Below, in pieces: positions 1 through 10,499 of a DNA stretch of 64,000 nt. Below the pieces are notes generated by a model that was not told where the DNA came from, did no database searches, and saw nothing but the letters and a program-made list of their open reading frames with translations. The DNA is from Puccinia triticina (taxonomy: Eukaryota; Basidiomycota; Pucciniomycetes; Pucciniales; Pucciniaceae). The stretch is taken from the NCBI RefSeq assembly GCF_026914185.1, contig NC_070575.1, positions 744,001-808,000 of the forward strand. Direction: 5' to 3'. A program made the translations under genes and the position numbers. Position 1 is the first letter of the stretch. Each line of letters begins with the position of its first letter.

Positions 1-480
1 ACTCCTTGATGGCCGTCACTAACCGGTCATCCAGAACATTTGCATGTTTTTTGATGACCACCTCGTTTGATGGCCTTCCATGGCGGTCATCGAGAAATCA
101 TGAAGTGGACTCACCTCAATGACCGGTACGAACCGGTCATTGAGGATTTATTGGTGTGTGTGTGGCTGACAACCGGTCGGTCGCTGCTGCGATGGCCGGT
201 TCGTTCCGGACATCGAGAGGAGTAATAACTCCCCTCGATGGCCGGAACGGAGCAGTCATTGAGAGGATAATAACTCTCCTCGATGGCTGGTTTGTTCCGG
301 TCATTGATAGGAGCAATAAATCTCCTTGATGGCCGGTTCGTTCCGGTCATCAAGATGAGTAATAATTCTCCTTGATGGCCGGTTCTTTCCGGTCACTGAG
401 AGGAGCAATACATCTCCTCGATGGCCGGTTGGTTCCGTTCATTGAGATGAGTACATATTGTAAGATTGGTTCCGTTCATC
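1..480. repeat. Hairpin-unit tandem array 1
   Basis: From about 191 to 470 six units repeat every 46 bp. Each opens with GATGGCCGGTT-like sequence and closes with CCGGTCATyrAG, so each unit is a small imperfect palindrome. A looser part with TGACCGG/CCGGTCA words fills 1-190. Similar cores with different spacers occur at 10012-10235 and 61791-62127. There are no cas genes and the repeats themselves are palindromic and degenerate, so this is not a CRISPR array. No coding potential is visible. Confidence 0.75.
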
Positions 481-1360
481 GAGGAGGTGACCAATGGAGT
501 TTCACAATGTTGTTGTTATGTGACAGTGTCTTTTGGGTTGTTGGAGAGAGTCTCTAGGAGTCCCTACATGTACGGACTCGGGCATGAAATTTGGGGACAC
601 CTGTAAAATTTTGACGCTAATAGCGCCCGCGGTGGGTCGGGTTGAGTCGGTAAATTCCAACTAGAGACCCAATTTAGGGCCCGCGGTGGAGTTGCTCTTA
701 AGTTTGAGCAGGTACAAAGGCCCCGGGGTGGGCTATTGGGGTAGCGGGTGCCTTTTTTTTGGATTAATTTTTTTTTTTTTTTTGCATCACAAGGACACCT
801 TCAAAAAATCCAATATTCTTTGGAGGAGGCAAGTAAGACCCCCTCCTTTGATCCATCAAAAAAAATCCGGAAAAATCACCTCCTTCTTTCGGGGGAAGTC
901 ACTGTGCGCAAAGTACAGCTAACACGGAAAAGCTTCAAGTTCAAGTTGAGGTCAGCTTTTGGACCACTGATTTCAGCCTCAAAGCCTGTATGGCTCCTGC
1001 ACATCAGGAATGCCATCAGAAGAAAAAACCTATCTTCTTTGTTTTCCACTTTGGGGCCTCGAGGGCCCCACCATTGGATTCCTGGAGTGATTTTACGTCG
1101 AGCCGCCCCCCCGCTGCTCTTGCCTCCCTTGCCCCTCGCCCGGCCCGGCACCCATGTCAAGCAAAACCAGCCGGCCAAATGGGTTTTGACTGCCTGTACA
1201 GGCCTGTGGCTGAAATGCAGAAGTCATTTCAGCTACAAAATTTGGCAAGCTTTTCCATGTTAGCTGTATTTTTCGGCTTGCGCGCACAGCGGGCTCGACA
1301 TTGGGGGATGGTTGATTCTGTGCACAAAGAGTTTTCCGCTGCTGCGCAAAGTAGGTCTGT
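481..1360. other. No gene recognised
   Basis: The stretch holds a GCCCGCGGTGG word at both 626 and 680, a T-rich run near 765-785 and short overlapping open frames without recognisable domains. I see nothing else that can be supported. Confidence 0.4.
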
Positions 1361-1549
1361 AAAAAAAAGTAAAAATAAAACAATGAAAAATGTGGAAATT
1401 TTCTAATTTCTTGCAAATTTCTCAGAATGTTCATTACTGGTCAAACCAATGAGGGGAAATTGGAGAGCACAGTAGGGCATGCAACTGAGAAATTTGCAAG
1501 AAATTAGAAAATTTCCACATTTTTCATTGTTTTATTTTTACTTTTTTTT
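1361..1549. repeat. Perfect 64-bp inverted repeat (hairpin / MITE-like)
   Basis: Bases 1361-1424 and 1486-1549 are exact reverse complements over 64 positions, separated by a 61-base spacer. The outer ends are A8 and T8. A transcript would fold into a long hairpin. The perfection suggests a recent foldback element or gene conversion between the arms. No target duplication was found. Confidence 0.85.
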
Positions 1550-2200
1550 TCATAATCATTCTTGGGAACTTCTATTCCACCCCTGTAGCCAATCTTGTGA
1601 ATTAAATGCTGTGGCCTGAGCTTCTGCATTCCAAAATGTGGAGCCAAAAACATTTGATAGCCCACTGTACACCCCGGTGAGAATGATGTGAAAGGCCCAT
1701 GTGAATTGGCATATTTCCCTAAAAAAAGACAGGTATCATCTATAATTTGAAAAGAAACAAAGATCTAAGATTTTATTTCTTGTTAGATAATCTAGACTTA
1801 TGATTTATATACAAATGGTTTTGTCCAGAGAATTAAGGGTAAGAGATGTTTTTACCTAAGAGCAGGAGATTGACCGCTCTCTACTGATTAAACTTGAAAG
1901 AAAAAAGAAAACAGAGATGAAGCTCTGCAAAAATGTTTGGTCTGTTCCTCAACACAAGATTACTTGTCATCAGTTTTCTTTCCCTGTCCTACAGTGCAGT
2001 CCAAGTTTGGTTCTTACACGTAAAGAACCGCTGCTGAACGCTATCCCGCTTTTTCAAGCTTTGGAGAAACAACATAGTAAACTTGCAACGTTATCTGCAG
2101 TTTTCAAGCAGCCGTGTTTGCTTATCAGTCTTTTTGTTTCCCTTTGCTTTAGCTTTTTAGCACAGTAACTCACCGATTGTTTCTCCTTCTCTTTGAGAGG
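1550..2200. other. No gene recognised
   Basis: AT-rich sequence with only short frames and no domain or repeat that I can name. Confidence 0.35.
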
Positions 2201-2277
2201 AATTGGTGGTTTTGATTTCTTTTGCGTCGACTTTGTCTAGCAGAAAATGGGCAGTGCGTCAGCTCCTGCCTTATCTT

Positions 2278-2571
2278 TTATCTTCCAGTATTGATCCCAC
2301 CACTTACCTTTGGCGCTTGTGGTGATCCTTTCAGATAATGACTTTTGGTCGGGATTTTCCTTGAGCCAAGTCTTGCCGCTTGCTTCTGTTGGACCTGTAA
2401 GCACCAGAGGTGTAAACAGAGTTTTTCCAACATCAGCCGCTCTGTGCTTGGACTGCGGAAGTGTTTGCTTTGCTTACCATCTTCCACAGCTGTTTTGGCT
2501 TGCGGCATTCTTCTCAATTTATGAGAAGAATGCCAGTCACCTGAGACCATAATCTCACATAATTGAGCCAA
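2278..2571 (-). pseudogene. Possible spliced coding remnant
   Basis: On the minus strand a reading frame can be followed across a GT-AG-like intron (donor GTAAGC near 2476, acceptor TTACAG near 2394). This yields a stretch with GPTEASGKT, loosely like a Walker A loop, followed by another GTAAGT donor near 2310. No start, end or family can be assigned. It could be an exon of a decayed gene or chance. Confidence 0.22.
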
Positions 2572-2691
2572 AAAAAGGATGAAAATAGGGTGAAAGTATG
2601 TGTCAAGTCAAGCTTGGAGGTTTTTAGTACCAGATTTCAGCTAGAAAACCTGGCTTTGTAACACATATTGTGAAACTCCATAAAATATTAT

Positions 2692-2762
2692 GTGTCCTAT
2701 GGGAGTTGAACCCATGTCTCTTATATCCATGTCAAGTGTACTAACCACTGTACTAAGGACAC
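2692..2762 (-). tRNA. tRNA-like unit inside the left (3') LTR of the TRIM
   Basis: The 71-nt minus-strand sequence folds as 7-bp acceptor (GTGTCCT/AGGACAC, all paired), 4-bp D stem (GTAC/GTAC), 5-bp anticodon arm with one A-A mismatch and one G-U pair, and a perfect 5-bp T stem (ATGGG/CCCAT) with a 7-nt loop. The A box TAGTACAGTGG fits the pol III consensus and the B box GGTTCAACTCC differs from it at one base. A TTTT run follows 6-9 nt after the acceptor end (2682-2685). Position 33 is A instead of U, so the nominal anticodon UGG cannot be trusted. It may be a retained pol III promoter rather than a translating tRNA. Confidence 0.55.
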
Positions 2763-3020
2763 TTGGATATGAATGGCTGCAGGTGGGTGAATGAACATCC
2801 ACTGGTGTCACATGAAGATCCCTAATTGAGGGTAAGACCTGTAAATGTCAGGTCATGAATGAGTGACACCAGCAGGTATGATAAAGCTAAGAGTAGCAGG
2901 ACCACAACCTGACAGCCCCCCGTGCTATGAAAGGGGTTTATCATACCAAGACTCCATAATATCCTAGGTATCACGCGGTAGCGCTGGGCTCATAACCTGT
3001 GAAACTCCATAAAATATTAT

Positions 3021-3091
3021 GTGTCCTATGGGAGTTGAACCCATGTCTCTTATATCCATGTCAAGTGTACTAACCACTGTACTAAGGACAC
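3021..3091 (-). tRNA. tRNA-like unit inside the right (5') LTR of the TRIM
   Basis: Identical to the copy at 2692-2762, with the same stems, A and B boxes and TTTT run just before the LTR end. In this LTR a pol III transcript would stop immediately upstream of the primer-binding site. Confidence 0.55.
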
Positions 3092-3248
3092 TTGGATATG
3101 AATGGCTGCAGGTGGGTGAATGAACATCCACTGGTGTCACATGAAGATCCCTAATTGAGGGTAAGACCTGTAAATGACAGGTCATGAATGAGTGACACCA
3201 GCAGGTATGATAAAGCTAAGAGTAGCAGGACCACAACCTGACACATAT

Positions 3249-4278
3249 AAGCTTATGAGTTTTTTTTTTCCAATGTCTCCATGCACATGCATGTGAGCTC
3301 TTTTCCATTTTGCCAATGTCACCTTTGTGTACACACGTACATTGAGGTGACAGATGACCAGAGGGAACTTTCACAGCCCCATGCCAAGTAAAAACTGTTC
3401 AGAAAGCCATTCAAGTCCCAGCTAGTCACCTTTATATATTGTGAAACCCCTTTCACATAGAGAAATTGATCAACATAAATTCACCATAAATGATTATTAA
3501 TTGGGCATTGAGTAACTATCATTTCATCATAGGTTGTAATTGAGTTATCCTTGATTAAGGAATGAAACAGTTCTATACAACATTGCATGAGGTCATGTGA
3601 TACTTCCTTGTAAATTATGACAGACTTCCCTTTGAATTCTGAACATTTTATCAATCATTTCCAAATACACATCTGACTGAAACCAGACCCAGAACAACAC
3701 AAAATTACAGTCAGGCACTCTTTGTAGAGTGGGTCAAAGTCTCCCCTGGTGTTAGGTCTGTTTCAGGTCAACAGAAGAAGAGGTTGCCCTCAATTCCCCA
3801 GGCTCCATTGGGACCTTTTTCACTGCACTTATTGCTTCCTCTGGTGACAAAAGCACCCTATTGGATAAGGAGGGGTAGTGAGAACATGCTCTGGATCTTG
3901 CCGTCAGATACCGGGGAAGCACTGACCATATGTTGGAGGCCCAAGTTGAGTGATGTGGCTTGAAGGACAGTTTCATAGTCAATCTGGAGCTCAGAGGTTG
4001 ACTTGGCATGGGTTTCAAACAAGAAGGCCCTATTTTGCAAGACACTACTGATACCAGTGTTTGAAATTGAGCTGATGGGTGAATTTATGATAGATTGAGT
4101 GGTGTTGGTGATCACTGATTATTGATTGCATGTGAATTTCCCACTGCAAAAACATGCTGCCAATTTTTGCTCACTACAGAGAGTAACAGCAGAGAGAAGG
4201 ATGGTAAGCCACTCCAGCAGCTAGGGGAAAGTGAAACAGAAAAAAGGGTATTTGTGCTATTTAGCTAACACTATGGCT
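3249..4278. other. No gene recognised
   Basis: No coding pattern with splice signals, no repeat shared with other parts of the window and no RNA gene seen. Confidence 0.35.
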
Positions 4279-4285
4279 GCAGGGG

Positions 4286-4847
4286 CAACGGTGAAACTGC
4301 TGTGCTGCGCTGAAATCAGCGGCACTTTTAGCACAGCGCAGCGGTCTACCACTGATCCTCTAGCCCAATCAGCTTGCCGCGGACGCCTGCTGTTAATCAG
4401 CGTTAGCGCAGCGCCGCTGAAGGGCGCTAACGCTGAAAATCAGCGCAGCGAAGCGGAATGACCGCTGACGGCCGCTGACCGCTTTTTCAGCTTCAGTGTG
4501 CTGATTTTTCTGCGCCCAACTAGGCGCTGAACATGGCAGCAATGACAGCGGCGGTGCCAGCGTGTTACCTACATAGTTTCATTCACTCAATCAACCTCCC
4601 CACCACCTTTTTGCCCCCCATTGGGCCTCACCTGGTCCTTGTGACCATGTTGGGGCACCACAAAATTAGTGCGCTGAGGCTGAAAAAGTGGTCAGCGGTC
4701 ATTCTGCTGCGCTGCGCTGATTTTCAGTGGTTGACCGCTGATTTAGCAGCGCTGAAATCTGCAGGTTTTTGTGGTGAAAATAATCAGCGGTTAGCGCGTC
4801 CCGCTGATTTTCAGCGCAGCGCTCCCAAAAAAGTGGTTTCACTGTTG
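4286..4847. mobile_element. hAT-type MITE, interior made of TCAGCG words
   Basis: Ends are CAACGGTGAAACTG and, inverted, CAACAGTGAAACC. Flanks GCAGGGG (4279-4285) and GCAGTGG (4848-4854) match at 6 of 7, as an aged 7-8 bp target duplication. The 562-bp interior is a dense mixture of TCAGCG/CGCTGA, GCGCTG and AGCGGT words on both strands with no reading frame. It shares its terminus with the elements at 5333, 14340 and 49260. Confidence 0.7.
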
Positions 4848-5332
4848 GCAGTGGCCAAAGCTCAAAGCCGCTAAACTATCACACAGGGTCTGTTTAGCGT
4901 AGTTTAGTGTAGCAGCCCACAGTTGACTGAGGGAAAGACAACTGGGGATTAAAGATAAATGTGGGGGAATTTGGCCCCAAGAGACTGGTTGAAGGATTTT
5001 TGCGGGTGGGCTGTGCACAGGTGGTGTGGGAAGAATCAAGATTCTGTGTAAATGTATGAGCAAGGTGGGGAAATTTTGAATACAGAGATCATGCATGCAA
5101 GATCAGCTGTAGAAACACCAAATACGGATGCCTTTCATGCAAGGTGTCCATGATTCAGCATAATGTAAGGAGTGCTTATTTGGGTTCATCAGACGTAATA
5201 AGCTGTCATACAGCAGCTGCAAGGTGTGTGTAAATGAAGCAGAGAAATGTTAAATACAGGAGAAAATGGTGTCAGAAGAGGGCACAGCCCGCATATGCAG
5301 TTGAGATAAATGGTTACTGGTGTGCATATGAG

Positions 5333-5621
5333 CAACGGTGAAACTGATACAATACATGTATTTTTATCTGTATTGGTGATACATATTTTTGGAAAAGTGT
5401 GTATTGTATCTGATATCAGATACATCACAAATACATGTATTTCAATACAATACAGCATGTATTTCTCCAGATACATGCTGTATTGTATTGTATTGGACAC
5501 CCAAATACACAGTTTTGGAAAACCATGTATTGTATCTGATAACCAATACATCCAAAATACATCTATTTCAATACAATACACACACGATACTGATACTTGT
5601 AAAGTATCAGTTTCACCGTTG
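5333..5621. mobile_element. hAT-type MITE, interior made of ATACA/TGTAT words
   Basis: The inverted terminal repeat CAACGGTGAAACTGATAC is perfect over 18 bp at both ends. Flanking ATATGAG at 5326-5332 and 5622-5628 is an exact target duplication. The 289-bp interior is packed with ATACATGTATT, TATTGTAT and GATATCAGATAC palindromic words. Confidence 0.85.
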
Positions 5622-5639
5622 ATATGAGCTCTTGGACTA

Positions 5640-6909
5640 GGATTCCAATCCACGTGAAGTTTGTGCATATCCAACATATATCCTTTGACATTGGAATTTA
5701 ACTGTAAGGCTTGGCTGGACAAGGAAAATCACCAGTATGTACCAACTTGGAGAATCTGTGGCTCCTTTGCCATCTGGTTTGGAACCTGTACACCAGCAAG
5801 TTACTGATGATTCACAATCCATTGTGAAGGAAGATGTTGTGTTTTGAAATTGACTGGTTAATCAATTCACCAACTCAAGTCTGTGTCATTTGTCATTTGG
5901 GCCCGGGCTCACTGCTAAAATATCCGGGTCAACTGTAAGCAGTTGAGCTGCAGGAACCTGAGGCAGGCTTGTGGTGTTACTCCAACCTTTGCCAAAAGGG
6001 TTTACACAATTCCGTAATTACAAGTGGGATTACAATGGCAGCTTGGTTGGACTCGAGCACCCTGCATGTCAACTGCAAGCAGTTGACCCGGTTTTTTTGA
6101 AGTGGGTGTTACTGACAATCTTTGATCACATGGCCACAGGCTCATTTCCTGAAGATTGTTCTCAGCTGTTCTGCATTCACCGCGCACCAGCCTCCCGTTG
6201 TAAAAGCTTCAAAAAACTACATGCTTCGGGGACATCACTCTGATCTGGATGAGCCGAGGACTTGGTGAGAACAAGACATGTTTTGAGGGTGGTTTTCTTT
6301 GGGTAGCAGAGATTTTCAAGGATGAAGATGAAAGGAAAGAGATGATGATAGGAATGGATCATTGCAACGAGGAATATAAAGGCCTTAGATAAACACACAA
6401 ACGCAAAGAGACAAACAAAGAGATAGCGAGACGAGTCGGAGAGAGAGGGGAGAAGGAAGAGGAGAGGGGGATGATTGGAGATCCAAGATAAGCCAAATAG
6501 AAAAAGGAAAACAAACAGAACCGAAGCAAAGCAGGGGTAGATCAGAGGAGGAGTGTGGGATGGGGGATAGAAGCTGAGAGCTTTCGGCTGACGTAGTCCC
6601 AAGATGGCGGGTAGCTGGGAAAAAAACAAGGAATGTTCTCGGACTAATAGAAATAACTGGATACGTATGTGGTCTCGAGAGGAAGACGCAGACATATAGA
6701 GAGTGAGTATGTGAGGAGGGGGAAGTCCAATAGAGACGGCATGCATAAGCTCTCAAGGAACACGTGTGTGTGTGTGTGTGTGGAGAGAGGAAAGGGTAGA
6801 GTGGCTGTGGGGTATCAGTTAGAGGCAATAATTAATGGAGACCTAGTTGAGTAAAGCGGGAAACCGGGGCAGGAAGGGAAGAGAGAGGCAACGAAGGCAG
6901 AGGGAAGGA
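5640..6909. other. Downstream flank of the host gene; no gene recognised
   Basis: Purine-rich on the plus strand from about 6290 to 6560 and with a TG microsatellite at about 6765-6782. It lies beyond the stop codon of the minus-strand gene at 6910-8466 and may hold its 3' untranslated region. No further coding exons could be supported. Confidence 0.4.
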
Positions 6910-8466
6910 TCATGCGGCGGCTGCGATCACGGGGGCGGGCTCGGTGGCCGCCTGCGAGACCTCGGGCGTGGTGTCGGCAGGAATCTGCGGGGCGGCGTCG
7001 GAGACGGGCGCGAGCTGATGGTGCGGAAGAAAGCTGCTCAGCAACAGCGACTCTTGACGAGGGGGGGGGGGGGGGGGGGGGGGGCGTGCTTACCTCAGCG
7101 GGGGCTTCCGATTCGGCCTCTTCTTCCTGCGTGGGCTCGGGCTTCTTGGTGGGCTCTTTCTTCTTCTCGCCGACGGCGCCGAACAAGCGGCCGCTGAACC
7201 GTCGGGCCAGCTTGGCCAAGTCCTGCACCAAAAGAAGCATGAAGAGATGAGTGGACAGCTCTGGGAGAGAGAGAGAGGAAGATGGATTGGCTGACTTTGG
7301 GGGACTTTTCCTTCTTCTCGACTTTGGCCTCCTCTGGTGTCTCCGCGGGAACAGCGGCAGCCTCGGCCGGTGAGGCTTCGACAGCCTCGACGGCGGGCGC
7401 TTGAGGGGATGCAGGAGCAGCGTCCTGAGCAGGCAACGTCAGCGTGCAGTCTGATCGGACCCAACAGATGCGGGGGGGAAAACAAAACATACTTCTGCAG
7501 GTTGGGGGTCGGCGGTTGGTTCAGCAGCGACAGGGGCCTCGGTCTTGGCATCCTCGCCCTCCTCCTTGGCGGCCTCGGCTTTCTTGGGCTTGGGGCTCTT
7601 GGGCTTCATGACAAAGGCGGTGATCTTGTCGAAGATGTTGGCGCGTTCCTTGCGCGGGGTGGTGACATCCTTGGCGGCCTCAACGGGAGCCGCATCGGTG
7701 GCGGCGGGTTCGGGCGCGGCCTCGGCTTGAGCTTCGGACTCGGCAGCCGGTGCGTCGGCAGCGCTGTGGGAAGAAACGGACGGATGTTAGCAGCCGAAGA
7801 CGTGGGGGTTGAGGTGGCAGTGGAAAGCGGGCTGACGGGGCGGCGGCTTCGGGTGCTGCTTCGTCGGCAGCTACGGTGCCCTCGGCTTCGGTCTTCTTCT
7901 CAGGCGTGGCCTTGTCCTGAGGATGAGGCTGGGGGAGAGAAAGGTGATCGGGTTAGCTGGCTGAGGATATCGGGGAGGTAAGGGATCTTTGGGTCCAAGA
8001 TGCATACTTTGAGGATTTTGTTGAGGAGGTCGGCAAACGGCTTGCGGCCTTGCTTCTTCTCCTTCTTGTCCTCAGCCTTGGCGGCCTCGACAGCCTTGGA
8101 TTCCTCGGCGGGAGAAGCTTCGGCAGCCTGCAGCAGAACAGAGAGTGTATGTGAGTACCGAGGGTATCCCTGGGGTGGATAGAAAAAAAAAAGTGACTGA
8201 CGGCTGGTGCAGCAGCCAGCTCGGCCTCAGCGACTTGAGCAGCGGTCTGTTCGGCCGCGGGCGCAGGGGTGTCGGCGACCTGGGAGGAGGTGAGCATGTT
8301 GGCTGAATGAGCGACAGAGGGGTGAAGATGGAGCTGGGGCGCGACTCACCTCCTCGGGGGCAGCAGCAGCAGAGGGGTCCACCTCGGCAGCGGGAGTGGG
8401 TTCAGTGGGAGCCACGACGGGCTCGGCGAGGGCAGGGACTGAGGGTTGTTCAGCAGGAGAAGACAT
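6910..8466 (-). CDS. Ala/Glu/Pro/Lys-rich low-complexity protein, eight exons
   Basis: Exons on the minus strand: 8466-8350, 8279-8202, 8127-8008, 7928-7837, 7763-7493, 7424-7296, 7222-7094, 7014-6910. All junctions are GT-AG (donors GTGAGT, GTCAGT, GTATGC, GTCAGC, GTATGT, GTCAGC, GTAAGC) and keep one frame of about 346 residues ending in TGA. The first ATG opens MSSPAEQPS. The protein is mostly disordered Ala-Pro-Glu sequence, broken by Lys/Arg-rich amphipathic segments (around RKPFADLLNKILK, RKERANIFDKITAF and LAKLARRFSGRLFG), which look like three divergent copies of one short helix motif. No signal peptide or catalytic motif. Third codon positions are strongly G/C, unlike the flanking repeats, which fits a well-expressed host gene. 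The family is not recognised. A role as scaffold or membrane-surface binder is only a guess. Confidence 0.8.
7062..7084. repeat. Poly-G (poly-C on coding strand) tract in intron 7
   Basis: An uninterrupted run of about 23 G on the plus strand lies between the donor at 7093 and the acceptor at 7015 of the minus-strand gene. On the transcript it is a long C run just after the donor, in an intron of only 79 bases. Confidence 0.85.
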
Positions 8467-8720
8467 TGTGTGTGTGTGGGTGTGGGTGTGGGTGGTATGT
8501 GGGTGGTATGTGGGTGGGCGGATGGAAGGAGGGAAAAGGGGTGAAGGGGAGTGAGTGGGGGGCTGGGCGTGCGCAGACTGGAGGGGCGAAACGAGTGGGG
8601 ACGGCGAGCACCCACATCACAGCCCACATCACACACCCACATAACACGACATCTTTACACATCACGCATGTATGTACAGCCTCAATATTACAGCTCACAC
8701 AGACACTGTTCAGTTTGCTG
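8467..8720 (-). promoter_or_regulatory. Upstream region of the 6910-8466 gene
   Basis: Immediately upstream of the ATG the plus strand reads as TGTGTG/GGTGTGG repeats (8467-8520), giving a CA-rich and CCCACC-rich leader on the coding strand. Position and composition suggest 5' untranslated region and promoter. No TATA box or defined factor site is claimed. Confidence 0.35.
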
Positions 8721-9495
8721 GCTTCGACAACCGCCGGCGTGCAGCAACTCAACGGCAATAAGCTGCAGGCTGGTCAGCAGACCTCAGCAGACTGCAGACA
8801 TTGATCAGCCATCATGGCGATATCCGGCCAACTCCCTAGCTGGCCCGGATCGAGCGGCGTGGGATACAATCTGATGCCATCGGGGTATTTGGCCTTGGGC
8901 AGCCTGGGAACCCGAACTGCCGATCAGCTGGCCTGGCTGTCCCCGCTCCCAAGAGTATTGAACATAACAATCCCGCCGAAACGTACACCTGACAACTTGT
9001 CATGACGAAACCTGCGAAACAGCACTCGCAAGAAGAGAGAAACCTGGCTCATCCAGTCTGCTCCTGATCATCCTGATCGAGGCGGGGGGCAGATGTTTAA
9101 GAGGCTCGCTCCAACGTCACTCGATGCTTATGTGCCAACTAAATCGGCGATTTTTGCTGGGCAGAAGGCCATCTTTGGAAAACCTTGACAGCAAGTCTCT
9201 GCCCCCCCCCCCCCCCCAGGCAAGGCCTGGGCGCACGTTGCCAAGCAGGAGACCTGGGGGGAGCGTTTCGGTCTTGGCCATACGGACAACCTATTTGGCC
9301 TCTGGTCAGCTTAAAGCTTGGGATGTTTCAAGAGCGTATTTCCCAAACCTTATCCTTCTTGTCTACATGTCACATGTCTTATGCTCTGGGATGCTGGGGT
9401 GCCGGTGAATAGAAGGCAAAAGAGAGTATAAGTCATCCCAAAGCTAGAAAATAACTAAAGGAAACAATGAAAAGAGAGAAAGAAAAGAATATGTA
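8721..9495. other. No gene recognised; contains a poly-C tract
   Basis: A run of about 17 C lies at 9202-9218. The 9384-9428 stretch (TGCCGGTGAATAGAAG) recurs at 10520-10555, directly repeated either side of the TIR element at 9496-10490. Confidence 0.4.
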
Positions 9496-10490
9496 CACCA
9501 CGGGCCGTCGCGGACGTTGATCGGACATGCATTGGAACATGTCCGCAGATGTCCAGCTCTGGCGCGGCAGGAAACGTCCGCTGGATGCCACTTGCATTGC
9601 GCGATGGCGGACGTTTCTCTTGCATGCATCCGCTGGATGGTGAGCAAACATCAGCGGGATGTCAGCCACCATGCCCTTTTGGTCAAAATATTAGGCCAGC
9701 CTGGGCTGACCTGACTATATCGCGGGTGGTTGACTGCGGGTGGCCCGAGGGTCGGGTACGGACGAACAACCAGAGGGCAGGGTCGTGGGGCAGCAGACCC
9801 GGAAGCGAACGCAGGAGTGGGTGGGGGTGTGGCAGTGACAAGGCAGTCGCTACCAGCTACGACATGCCAAATATGCTAAAGGGGCCCACACACCCACCAA
9901 AGAACACTGGAGACTCGTTTCCAAACATCCATTGGACACTATAGCCAGACAGTTTTGGTGTCCACCAGACACTCTCAACGGAGACGGTCGACAGCTTTGT
10001 CTCATGTCCATCACTTGATGACCGGCGAGACCCTCTCGATGACCGGTAGAGACCGGTCATCAAGAGGAGACCTGAGTCCCCTTGATGACCGGCACAGACC
10101 GGTCATCGAAAGGAGACCTGAGTCCCCTCGATGACCGGCACAGACCGGTCATCAAGAGGAGACCTGAGTCCTCTGAATGACCGGCGAGACCTGATTCCCT
10201 CGATGACCGGCACAGACCGGTCATCAAGAGATGACCTGATTGAGTGTGTTTGGACTGTCAAGATGTCCATTGGACACTCTCAATTTGAGAGTATCCAATG
10301 GACGGCGGCAATTTTTGATGTCCGCCCGATGGTTTGAAGGACAAAGCATCACTTGGACGCTTCCGCAAGCGTCCGAGTGATGCTCATTGCCCCTTGCGTC
10401 CGCTGGATGCTCCACGGACATCCTCTGGACATTTCTCAGTCAGAAACGTCCGCGGGATGCAGCGCATTTCCAGGAATGTGCCCCGTGGTG
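9496..10490. mobile_element. TIR element with TA target site and GTCCG-word interior
   Basis: The ends CACCACGGGCC and, inverted, CACCACGGGGC are bordered by TA on both sides (9494-9495 and 10491-10492). The outer thirds are dense in GTCCGCTGGATG, CGGACGTT and similar words in both orientations. The middle (10012-10235) holds hairpin array 2. No transposase frame, so non-autonomous. The short TIR makes the superfamily uncertain (Tc1/mariner-like by target site). Confidence 0.5.
10012..10235. repeat. Hairpin-unit tandem array 2
   Basis: Four to five units with core GATGACCGGCACAGACCGGT and following CATCAAGAGGAGACCTGAGT, spaced about 45-50 bp. Each core is palindromic (TGACCGG...CCGGTCA). Related to arrays at 191-470 and 61791-62127. 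Confidence 0.75.
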
Positions 10491-10499
10491 TAACTGGAA

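Larger units (their letters stand above)
2669..3243 (-). mobile_element. TRIM: miniature LTR retrotransposon carrying tRNA-like units
   Basis: Two 246-bp direct repeats (2669-2914 and 2998-3243) differ at one or two positions, start TG and end CA, and are flanked by the 5-bp duplication CATAT (2664-2668 and 3244-3248). Only 83 bp lie between them. Read on the minus strand, the base after the 5' LTR starts GGTTATGAGCCCAGCG, the kind of primer-binding site used by Copia-type elements that prime on an internal fragment of initiator Met tRNA. A G-rich purine tract (ACGGGGGG) abuts the 3' LTR. There is no coding capacity, so mobility must have been supplied in trans. Each LTR contains a cloverleaf-capable tRNA-like sequence in the sense orientation. 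Confidence 0.85.

Noticed and set aside
191..470. Possible CRISPR array (regular repeats with spacers).
   Set aside because: Repeats are degenerate palindromes, spacers are not distinct, no cas genes, and the host genes have introns.
5310..5722. Paired frames on both strands rich in Tyr/Ile/Ser at 5189-5722.
   Set aside because: Produced by the ATACA/TGTAT words of the MITE at 5333-5621.
6669..6854. GT microsatellite region as a gene.
   Set aside because: Simple repeat with an incidental frame.
7337..7981. A 214-residue Gly/Leu/Arg-rich plus-strand frame.
   Set aside because: It is the complement of the well-spliced minus-strand gene at 6910-8466 and crosses its introns.
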